Assembly (NCBI GenBank): GCA_965217195.1
Contig: CBDCHL010000003.1
Coordinates: 1,302,001 to 1,366,000 of the forward strand
Direction: 5' to 3'
Length of the DNA stretch: 64,000 nt
Source: UBA6623 sp965217195
GTDB lineage: Bacteria; Acidobacteriota; Terriglobia; Bryobacterales; UBA6623
The notes under the pieces were generated by a model. The model saw only the letters and a list, made by a program, of their open reading frames with translations, was not told the DNA's origin and did not search any database. Shown here in pieces: positions 1 through 7,702 of the stretch (its first letter is position 1; every line of letters starts with the position of its first letter). The position numbers and the translations under genes are program-made.

Positions 1-776
<776 letters not shown>

Positions 777-921
777 TCCTAGTCCTCCGGTGCAGATTGT
801 CCGTTGTGGGCTCGCCGAGGAACTCCCAGGCGGAAGTGAAAAAGGGGTGTGCGAGTGAGCCTTGTCATGTCAACCTAACAAAATCGACCGAGACCCGTCA
901 AACGAGCATTCTCCGATCGAA

Positions 922-1956
922 TCAGCGGCCGGTCGGACGTCGCGGCGGTGGGCAGCAACCCGACGGACAGAAGTCCGGCCGGGGACCAAGACTTCCCACG
1001 GCAAGCCGCTCGGAGCCCGGCCTCATCCTTTCGATCACCAGTTCGCGCACCATCTTGACGAACAAGGGATGCACCCCGACCGTTGACGCACGCACCATCT
1101 TGAAACCCAGCCGATTGCAAAGCTCGCGGGCTGCAGTGTCCAGGTCGTAAAGCACCTCCATGTGATCGGATACAAAGCCGATGGGCACGACAACAGCACC
1201 GGGCGCACCGCTACCGTGCACCTCACGAAGATGGTCGGTAATGTCGGGTTCCAACCAGGGTTGAGAAGGAGGCCCGCTGCGGCTCTGGTAAACCAGGCGC
1301 CAATCGCCGCGCCCCACGCCCTCGGCAACCAGCCGCGACGCCTCCTCAAGCTGCTCGACGTAGGGCGAGGTCGATGCCATGGACAGTGGGATGCTGTGGG
1401 CGGTAAATACCAGCTGGACCTCGGCTCGAATGGATTCCGGAAACTCATCGAGCGCGCCGGCCGTGTTTTCAATCATCGGGCGGATGTACCCGTGATGGTT
1501 GAAGAACGGGCGGATCTTGTCGACAACCGGCGCGCCGGGTCCGACCTCGGCGCGGGCTCGAGCAACGTCGTCGAGGTATTGCCGGCAACTTGAGTAAGAG
1601 CCATAAGCGGACGTCACAAAGCCCAACGCGCGCCGTATCCCGTCGTCGGCCATCCGCCGAAAGGTGTCCGCCAACGACGGATGCCAATTCCGGTTGCCCC
1701 AATAGACCGGAAGCTCCGGGCCGTTCGCGGCCAACTCCGCTTCCAGCGCTTTGATGAGCGCACGGTTCTGATCGTTGATCGGGCTCCGGCCTCCGAAATG
1801 ATGGTAGTGCTTAGCGACTTCCAGCATGCGTTCGCGCGGGACATTGCGACCGCGCAAGACGTTCTCGAGGAACGGCATCACGTCGTCAGGCCCTTCGGGG
1901 CCACCAAACGAGATGACAACGAGAGCGTCGTACGGCGTCGAATCATGTACATCCAT
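922..1956 (-). CDS. hemH: Ferrochelatase (coproporphyrin/protoporphyrin type undecided)
   Basis: Inserts ferrous iron into a porphyrin late in haem synthesis. The 344-residue product begins MDVHDSTPYDALVVISFGGP, a typical ferrochelatase N-terminus, and carries the conserved metal-site His in VFTAHSIP and the SRSGPPSQPWLEPDI block. It resembles the soluble actinobacterial/Firmicute group that acts on coproporphyrin III. The tail DFCPSGCCPPPRR looks like the C-terminal cysteine motif that binds a [2Fe-2S] cluster in actinobacterial members. I chose the ATG at 1956 over a GTG at 2064 because homology begins just after it; a weak GGAAGAA lies upstream. It lies upstream of metK on the same strand. 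Confidence 0.92.
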   Translation of the reverse strand: MDVHDSTPYDALVVISFGGPEGPDDVMPFLENVLRGRNVPRERMLEVAKHYHHFGGRSPINDQNRALIKALEAELAANGPELPVYWGNRNWHPSLADTFRRMADDGIRRALGFVTSAYGSYSSCRQYLDDVARARAEVGPGAPVVDKIRPFFNHHGYIRPMIENTAGALDEFPESIRAEVQLVFTAHSIPLSMASTSPYVEQLEEASRLVAEGVGRGDWRLVYQSRSGPPSQPWLEPDITDHLREVHGSGAPGAVVVPIGFVSDHMEVLYDLDTAARELCNRLGFKMVRASTVGVHPLFVKMVRELVIERMRPGSERLAVGSLGPRPDFCPSGCCPPPRRPTGR

Positions 1957-2113
1957 CAACGGTTCTTCCCAGTATGACTTCGGACACCATGCCACGGAAT
2001 CAAGGTGCCCGCCTTCGCCGCAATGCACCTCGAATCCAAGAGGAATCCGAGCCTGCAACAGCACCCCAGTGGGTCAGGTCTCCAGGCCCGCCCTCCTCTC
2101 GGCCCGTCCTGAA

Positions 2114-2175
2114 GCCGGCACCAGCGTTCAAACGGCTGAGTTAGCACCAGCCCGGTCCGCAAGGGCCGGGGAACC
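2114..2175 (-). repeat. Intergenic repeat module A (inverted copy)
   Basis: About 62 bases that match, in reverse orientation, 3769-3829. The shared core includes GGACCGGGCTGGTGCTAACT and GTTTGAACGC. Read as codons it gives phantom peptides (RPLRTGLVLTQ.FERWCR) that recur only because the DNA is repeated. Confidence 0.8.
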
Positions 2176-2194
2176 CTGGCCGAACGACCCTGAC

Positions 2195-2240
2195 GTGGCG
2201 CACGCACTCTTGCGTGCCGTGTCGCCACTCCTGGCGACAT
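2195..2240 (+). repeat. Double-hairpin repeat module B, copy 1
   Basis: 46 bases holding two adjacent hairpins: GGCGCACGCA/TGCGTGCC around a CTCT loop, then TGTCGCC/GGCGACA around ACTCCT. It differs from the copy at 3945-3990 by one base and shares both stems with 14110-14154, where loop bases differ. Confidence 0.85.
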
Positions 2241-2317
2241 GTCCCATCTTCCGAAAATGGCCTTCGAGAGCTGCCCAGCGCAGGGCCCTTCGACCCCGGC
2301 CAGACCGCCATCACCCA

Positions 2318-2360
2318 AGCAGCGTAGCGCAGGGCTCGAAGAGACCTGCGGCTTTTTGCC
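2318..2360 (-). repeat. Intergenic repeat module C (inverted copy)
   Basis: 43 bases that match 3826-3869 in reverse orientation; the core includes AAAAAGCCGCAGGTCTCTTC. At 3769-3869 modules A and C abut, while here B lies between them, so the modules have been reordered. Confidence 0.8.
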
Positions 2361-2391
2361 GCCCCCGCGATTCTGTCCGCCCCTCCCAACT

Positions 2392-2438
2392 CGGCTCACG
2401 GTTCACGGCCAACGTACTCCGGCGACACGTACCCCGGC
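2392..2438 (+). repeat. Repeat module D, copy 1
   Basis: Two CTCACGG/TTCACGG heptamers followed by CGTACTCCGGCGACACGTA. Related copies are at 16914-16968 (inverted) and 17149-17200. Confidence 0.75.
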
Positions 2439-2554
2439 CAAAAGGACCATCACACAACTCCAAAAAATATTTCCCCTTAATCCCCAACAACTTAGAAAAT
2501 CCAAACCCCCAAAACCCTTGCACCCCCACCGTATCCTGGTATCGAGGAACCCAA

Positions 2555-3115
2555 ATGGCAACCGACAAACAACTCCGCGCCAACCGCAAGAACGCAAAAA
2601 AATCCACCGGGCCAAACACCCCCGAGGGAAAAGCTCGCTCATCCAAAAACGCCCTCAAACACGGCCTGCTCGCAAGTCGCCGCCGCGCAACCCGCCCATC
2701 AGGACGCCGTGCTCCCCGGCGAAGACCCCGCCGACTTCGACCGCCAACTCACCGCGCTCGAGGACTGGGCTCTCCCGCGAAATCCTCTAGAGCGCGAAAT
2801 CTGCCGCCAAATCGTCGACGCGCAATGGCGAATGCAGCGCCTCTCCCGCATCGAGACGGCCATCATCACCGCCGGACATGAACCACGTCCTCCGCAGGGA
2901 CCGGGCGAAGGGCGCCGCAGCGCCCGAGCCCGGCCGCGAAGGCGACAACAAACTCCTCGGCAGAGCAATGCTGATCGGCGGCACTCAATCGCTCGTTCAA
3001 CTCTCCCGCTACGACGCACATCTCACCCGCCGCTTCTACCGCTCCGTCAAGCTCCTCACCGAAATCCGCCGAGACCAACGCAAGGCCCGTGAAGCCCTCA
3101 GCAAGGGCGACGACG
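2555..3115 (+). pseudogene. Frameshifted gene of the 'STGPxTPEGKxxSSxNALKHGL' family
   Basis: The ATG at 2555 opens a reading frame beginning MATDKQLRANRKNAKKSTGP and running through TPEGKARSS and NALKHGLLA, the N-terminus of an uncharacterised family that is abundant in Solibacter-like genomes. The coding signal then moves to a second frame near 2690 (LPGEDPADFDRQLTALEDW, QIVDAQWRMQRLSRIETAII) and to a third near 2880 (NKLLGRAMLIG, LVQLSRYDAHLTRRFYRSVK). At least two indels are needed, so the gene is dead or the assembly is wrong in two places. Function of the family is unknown to me. It lies between repeat modules. Confidence 0.7.
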
Positions 3116-3209
3116 GCTTTGACGTTTACAGCCCCACCGCCCCGCCCGATCGTCAGCATCGCTACGTCCCCGCGAAATCCCCCATCCAAACCGTAATAAA
3201 CCGAGCCGC

Positions 3210-3245
3210 CCCAAACCGAGCCGCGAACGTAAGTGAGCGGTGTCA
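3210..3245 (-). repeat. Repeat module G, copy 1
   Basis: Shares CCAAACCGAGCCGCG and ACGT.AGT.AGCGGT with 24690-24726. Read on the minus strand both copies give the phantom peptide LT.VRGSV, a sign of a dispersed DNA repeat rather than of coding. Confidence 0.65.
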
Positions 3246-3707
3246 GACGAACCCCGACAACTCCAACAGAGGTGGCGGACCCGACGCGACGGACGACCGC
3301 ACCCCCAAGCACCTCGATGCCTCCACCACCGCCCCCACCCAACAAACCACCGCCGAAACCCCACCCACAATCAACCCAAAAGCCCCGCCGTCCCCACGCT
3401 AACCGCCCAAAGCGGACCAACAAAACCCAGCGCCCCACCCCAACGCCACAACTCCAACCAAAATCCCCAAGAACGCCCAAAATCACACTGCCCAAGCAAT
3501 CTCCCGCCCCAAAACCATCTCCAAACAACTGCGACGCACAAAACTTAGCGGTCTGCCGTGCCATCGGCCATCCAAGACCATCCACAACCACACAAGATCC
3601 ACGATCGCCAGCCTCGACAATCAAACAACCATATTAAAATCAACGACTTACAAAACTAGGTATCGCCCCCTTGCTCACCCCAGGTCGACCATACGAACCC
3701 ATTCTCT
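3246..3707. other. Non-coding C+A-rich stretch
   Basis: No gene is supported here. The plus strand is strongly C- and A-rich with long runs of CCC, AAA and ACC, especially 3290-3560. Proline-rich translations in several frames are composition artefacts. It sits 3' of the frameshifted pseudogene. Confidence 0.6.
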
Positions 3708-3713
3708 CGGACC

Positions 3714-3990
3714 CCCGAATGACTGTTCTGACGGTCGTTTGCCCCGGTTGTGTGATCGTCGTTGGATGGTTCCTCGGCCCTTGCGGACCGGGCTGGTGCT
3801 AACTCAGCAGTTTGAACGCTGGTGCCGGCAAAAAGCCGCAGGTCTCTTCGAGCCCTGCGCTACGCTGCTGCACCGCTTCGCTGCTGTCGTGGTTCGTGAT
3901 TTCGGAGGGCGCAAGCGTTATTCCCGATGCGCTCGGGAGGGGACGTGGCGCACGCACTCCTGCGTGCCGTGTCGCCACTCCTGGCGACAT
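3714..3990 (+). repeat. Composite of repeat modules E-A-C-B
   Basis: Four modules in a row: E (3714-3745, with TGACGGTCGTTTGCCC, shared with 17015-17047), A (3769-3829), C (3826-3869) and B (3945-3990). Modules A and C recur in inverted orientation at 2114-2175 and 2318-2360. B recurs directly at 2195-2240, one mismatch in 46 bases, and more loosely at 14110-14154. Confidence 0.8.
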
Positions 3991-4276
3991 CTCTTCCACT
4001 GGGGGTTCGGTGATCGAGGAGTTTCCGGGCTTATTTTCGCGGTCGATTGATGCTGGAAGCAAGGCCGTTCAGCAAGGGGAGATCGGATGATAGTCCCTCG
4101 TTTCGCCCGAACACACTTCCGCACCGGCCGGCCGAGCGCATCGCAGGCCGGAAATGGTAGCCTGTTACTTCTGAATCACTAGTCTCCGACACCCTTAAAG
4201 TCCGACTGCCCCCGGCGGTCTCTCAACACTCCAACCGGCCAAGACGCCGGTCCAGCCATACCTTGTGGCTCCGACC

Positions 4277-6319
4277 ATGGACGCTCTGATACCTCTAACT
4301 CCGATCATCGGTCTCTGTGGCCTCGTCTGCGCCCTGATCATTTTCATCCTCAATGACCGCCGCTCGCCAGGCAACGAAACCATGCGCGAGCTGTCGCAGG
4401 CCATTCACGACGGCGCGATGGCGTTTCTGAAGCGCGAGTACAGCATCCTGCTGGCTTTTGTGATCGCGGTCGCCGCCCTGATCGCTTGGCAACTGAACCG
4501 CGAAACCGCACTTTGTTTCATCACGGGCGCGGCTTGTTCCATTCTCGCCGGCTTCATCGGGATGAAATCCGCAACACGCGCCAACACTCGGACCACCGAA
4601 GCGGCGCGCAGCGAAGGTGTTGAAAGCGCGCTGATGACCGCCTTCCAAGGCGGGGCTGTCATGGGACTCGCAGTGGCCGGGCTGGGGCTGCTGGGAGTCG
4701 GCGTGTTTGCGCAGGTTTTCGCCGGTCTTGAGGAAGCGGTCTACATCAACGGATTCGCAATGGGCGCCAGCTCAATCGCCCTGTTCGCGCGCGTAGGAGG
4801 GGGCATCTACACGAAGGCCGCTGATGTCGGCAGTGATTTGGTCGGCAAGGTGGAAGCGGGTATTCCCGAAGATGATCCGCGCAACCCGGGCGTGATCGCC
4901 GATAACGTCGGCGACAACGTCGGCGACGTGGCCGGCATGGGAGCGGACATTTTCGAGTCTTACGTCGGATCCATGATCGCGACGATGGCCATCGCCGCAA
5001 CCTTGGGCTCGGAAACGTTGGCCATGCTCGGCGGCGAAGCGGCACGCGGAGCGTTAATGGCTTTGCCATTGGTACTCGCCGCGGTCGGTTTGATTTGTTC
5101 GGTGATCGGGATCATCTCGATTCGCGTCATGAGCGGCATGGGGCCCGCCGCGGCTTTGCGCTACTCGGCTTGGTTTGCCGCGGCGCTGTTCTTGATAGCA
5201 GCCTATCTGATCGTCGGAAGTTCCGTAATCACCAACGGCGTCTTTTGGGCAATCGTTGCCGGAACCGTCGGCGGGGTCGCGATCGGCTACATCACTGAGT
5301 ACTACACGTCGATGAAACCGGTGCTGGGCATCGCGGAAGCATCGAAAACAGGTTCGGCAACGAACATCATCGAAGGCTTGGCCGTCGGCTTCCGGAGCTG
5401 TACTTGGCCGGTTCTCATGATCTGTGCCGCTATCTACATCGCGCACGATGTCGCGGGCCTCTACGGCATCGGTCTGGCGGCTGTCAGCATGCTGGCGACC
5501 GTAGGCATCACCATGAGCGTCGACGCCTACGGACCGATTGCGGACAATGCCGGGGGCATATCGGAAATGGCGGGCTTGGGACCCGAAGTTCGCGCTATTA
5601 CAGATACTCTCGATTCTCTCGGCAACACAACCGCCGCCATGGGCAAAGGGTTCGCGATAGGATCAGCCGCCCTGACGGCTCTGGCTCTTTTCTCGGCCTA
5701 CACACAGGCGGTCGATGCCATTCGTATCAGCAGCGGCCTACTGCCGGTCAATATTCAAGTCAATGACGCGCGCGTCGTGATCGGCTTGCTCATAGGCGGA
5801 AGCCTGCCCTTTTTCATCGCGGCTCAAACGATGACGGCCGTTGGCCGCGCCGCCGGGAAAATGGTCGATGAAATTCGCCGCCAGTTTCGTGAGATCAAAG
5901 GCCTGCTGGCCGGCGAAGAGGGCGTGAAGCCCGACGCCGCTCGTTGCGTTGACATCGCGACGTCGGCCGCCCTCAAGGAAATGGTCGCGCCCGGGCTCGT
6001 TGCTGTCTTGGCACCGGTGGCTATGGGCTACCTGCTCGGCCCGGAAGCCCTGGGCGGTATGTTGGCCGGAGCGACCGTGACCGGCGTCCTGCTTGCGCTT
6101 TTCATGGCCAACGCGGGGGGCGCGTGGGACAACGCCAAAAAACTGATCGAGAAGGGCGAGATGGAAGGCGAGCAGAAGGGTTCCGAGGCTCACAAGGCAA
6201 CCGTCGTCGGGGATACAGTCGGCGATCCTTTCAAAGACACGTCAGGCCCGTCGATGAATATCCTGATCAAGCTGATGTCGATCGTCGCTCTGGTCATCGC
6301 TCCGCTGATCGCCGGCTGA
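4277..6319 (+). CDS. hppA: Membrane-bound ion-pumping pyrophosphatase
   Basis: Couples hydrolysis of pyrophosphate to H+ or Na+ export across the cytoplasmic membrane. The ~680-residue, largely hydrophobic product carries the whole active site: YTKAADVGSDLVGKVEAGIP, then DDPRNPG and the Asp-rich DNVGDNVGDVAGMGAD, and near the C-terminus GGAWDNAKK and GDTVGDPFKDTSGPS. GNTTAAMGKG has Ala where K+-independent enzymes have Lys, which points to the K+-dependent class. FESYVGS keeps the membrane Glu position seen in Na+ pumps, so the pumped ion is open. The ATG at 4277 is preferred over a GTG at 4265; neither has a clear ribosome site. It stands alone, without operon partners. Confidence 0.96.
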   Translation: MDALIPLTPIIGLCGLVCALIIFILNDRRSPGNETMRELSQAIHDGAMAFLKREYSILLAFVIAVAALIAWQLNRETALCFITGAACSILAGFIGMKSATRANTRTTEAARSEGVESALMTAFQGGAVMGLAVAGLGLLGVGVFAQVFAGLEEAVYINGFAMGASSIALFARVGGGIYTKAADVGSDLVGKVEAGIPEDDPRNPGVIADNVGDNVGDVAGMGADIFESYVGSMIATMAIAATLGSETLAMLGGEAARGALMALPLVLAAVGLICSVIGIISIRVMSGMGPAAALRYSAWFAAALFLIAAYLIVGSSVITNGVFWAIVAGTVGGVAIGYITEYYTSMKPVLGIAEASKTGSATNIIEGLAVGFRSCTWPVLMICAAIYIAHDVAGLYGIGLAAVSMLATVGITMSVDAYGPIADNAGGISEMAGLGPEVRAITDTLDSLGNTTAAMGKGFAIGSAALTALALFSAYTQAVDAIRISSGLLPVNIQVNDARVVIGLLIGGSLPFFIAAQTMTAVGRAAGKMVDEIRRQFREIKGLLAGEEGVKPDAARCVDIATSAALKEMVAPGLVAVLAPVAMGYLLGPEALGGMLAGATVTGVLLALFMANAGGAWDNAKKLIEKGEMEGEQKGSEAHKATVVGDTVGDPFKDTSGPSMNILIKLMSIVALVIAPLIAG

Positions 6320-6601
6320 TGGAAGCCCCCTCGAACGTCGCGTTCAAGGCGCCGCGCCAGACCCCTACCTGGGCACCTGACCTGTCGCCGGCTTCCATCA
6401 AGTCATAGGCCATTGGTAATATAGGGACAACGATCGGGTGGTCGTCGAGAACTCCCACGCTGTGTGCCGGAGGTGGTTACCAAGCCTGGTTGGGAGAAGT
6501 TCCGGGAACGGCCTGAGACGGATAAGCTAAAACCCTGTAAGTAGTTAGGTGAATCCCCGATTCCCCCATGATGGTCTTACTGAGTCTCGCATAATATACT
6601 G

Positions 6602-7093
6602 TCAATCGAGACAAAGAGAAGACTGTTTCCAGAAAGCGGTAATCAAGCGCGGTTTGCGGCGCATTCGCCGCAGCGCTTTGCGGGCGCGCTCGTCGAGTTC
6701 CCAGTAGTCCTTCGGGCAGACGTTGGGCAACTCGTGCTGCTTCCAGTACGCCCAAATGTATTCCACCGGGTTCAACTCCGGCGCATAGGGCGGCAAGTAC
6801 TCCGTTGCGATGTGATCCTCGGAGAGCTGGATGAACTCCCGCACCAGGCGGCTGCGGTGCGCCGGCAGCCGGTCCCAGACGATCAGCAGTGGGCCGTCGA
6901 TGTGGCGCACCAAAGCCTTCAGGAAGTCGATGACCTCCAGCTCGCCGATCGCGCCGGGATAGAGCCGGAAGTAAAAGTTGCGCAACGTCAGCCCGGCCGA
7001 CACCGACAGCTTGTCCCAGTTGAAGTTGAACTCCAACACCGGTGTCTCGCCGCGCGGCGCCCAGGTGCGGCAACGATGCGGCTTCTGACTCAA
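6602..7093 (-). CDS. IS630 transposase, OrfB part (DDE catalytic domain)
   Basis: 163 residues from a TTG at 7093, but the open frame extends upstream to the slippery site and there encodes TIVFIDESGL, which supplies the first catalytic Asp. The body has LLIVWDRLPAHRS (second Asp) and LPPYAPELNPVEYIWAYWK (the Glu of DDE within the usual NPxE motif). Without the upstream extension the protein would lack one catalytic residue, so the isolated TTG product is unlikely to be active. The TTG overlaps the OrfA stop region and has no strong ribosome site. Confidence 0.88.
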   Translation of the reverse strand: MSQKPHRCRTWAPRGETPVLEFNFNWDKLSVSAGLTLRNFYFRLYPGAIGELEVIDFLKALVRHIDGPLLIVWDRLPAHRSRLVREFIQLSEDHIATEYLPPYAPELNPVEYIWAYWKQHELPNVCPKDYWELDERARKALRRMRRKPRLITAFWKQSSLCLD

Positions 7094-7653
7094 TCCGCTT
7101 TCGTCGATGAAGACGATCGTACGTTCTTCTTTGCGGGCTTTTTTTTAATGGCCGGCCAAGTCTTGCGCTGCCAGCCGCGGATGGCCTCTTCGTTGCGCTC
7201 CCGCGCTTTGCCGACGGGCCGTTGCGGGCTCCAACCGAGCGCCCGCAGGATCTTCCAGACATGGCCCTCGTGATAGCGCACGCCGAACTCGTCTCCGATC
7301 AGACGAGCGACCCGCGGACAGCTCCACAGCGGCGTCGGGAAGCCGTGCGCCTCGGGGCCTTCCAGCAGCAACGCCTCGAGGCGTTCGAGCTGCGCGGCGT
7401 CCAACAGCGGCTTACGGCCGGCGCGGCCGGCCTGGCGCAACCCGGCTTCGCCGTCACGCCGGTATCGTCGCAGCCACTCGCTGACGCTTTGCCGCGCGAC
7501 CTTCAATCGCCTCGCTGTCTCGGACTGACTACAGCCTTGCTCGACCAACCGGATCGCTTTGAAACGGCGCTTCTCCAGGGCCTCGAAATCCCGCCGTACG
7601 CCTTTTGTATTTCCCATACATACAAAGACGTACGTACCCCAAAAAGGTGTCAC
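7090..7653 (-). CDS. IS630 transposase, OrfA part (HTH domain)
   Basis: 187 residues forming the DNA-binding half of the transposase. The N-terminus contains a helix-turn-helix (LVEQGCSQSETARRLKVARQ then SVSEWLRRYRRDGEAGLRQ), followed by a second winged-helix-like region (RVARLIGDEFGVRYHEGHVWKILRALG). The 0 frame ends just after a run of eight A residues (minus strand, 7146-7139), and there the reading frame holding the catalytic core begins one base back. Family practice (IS630 members with orfA/orfB) and the layout suggest a fused OrfAB of about 350 residues made by -1 frameshifting. Confidence 0.9.
   Translation of the reverse strand: MTPFWGTYVFVCMGNTKGVRRDFEALEKRRFKAIRLVEQGCSQSETARRLKVARQSVSEWLRRYRRDGEAGLRQAGRAGRKPLLDAAQLERLEALLLEGPEAHGFPTPLWSCPRVARLIGDEFGVRYHEGHVWKILRALGWSPQRPVGKARERNEEAIRGWQRKTWPAIKKKPAKKNVRSSSSTKAD
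7138..7146 (-). promoter_or_regulatory. Probable -1 ribosomal frameshift site in IS630 copy 1
   Basis: On the minus strand the sequence reads ATT AAA AAA AAG, i.e. A8-G, a classic slippery run. A -1 slip gives KKKARKEERTIVFIDESG, joining the HTH domain to a complete DDE domain. Without the slip the ribosome ends 17 codons later. Confidence 0.75.
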
Positions 7654-7702
7654 TTTATTTTGCGAGATTCAATAGATCGCACTATGAGCCTTGGAAGCTG
7701 AT

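Larger units (their letters stand above)
6578..7674 (-). mobile_element. IS630-family insertion sequence, copy 1
   Basis: 1,097 bases including the TA at each end, the target that IS630 elements duplicate. Imperfect terminal inverted repeats of about 22 bases start CTGAGTCTCGCATAATA on the left and TTGAATCTCGCAAAATA on the right. It encodes a two-frame transposase on the minus strand. The copy at 62144-63240 is the same length and orientation and shows no difference in the parts I compared. The right end lies 28 bases before the start codon of the secreted protein at 7703, so that gene's native promoter has probably been displaced. Confidence 0.93.

Noticed and set aside
777..921. Possible SAM riboswitch before metK
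   Set aside because: No recognisable SAM-I, SAM-II or SAM/SAH pattern and no terminator-like fold with a T-run in the 145 bases.
2195..3990. CRISPR array formed by repeated hairpin modules
   Set aside because: Copies are few, unevenly spaced and in both orientations; no regular repeat-spacer pattern and no cas genes.
3739..4050. Open frame reading VPRPLRTGLVLTQ...KAAGLFEPCATLL
   Set aside because: The same phantom peptide pieces recur where modules A and C recur, in other orders and orientations; it is repeat DNA, not a gene.
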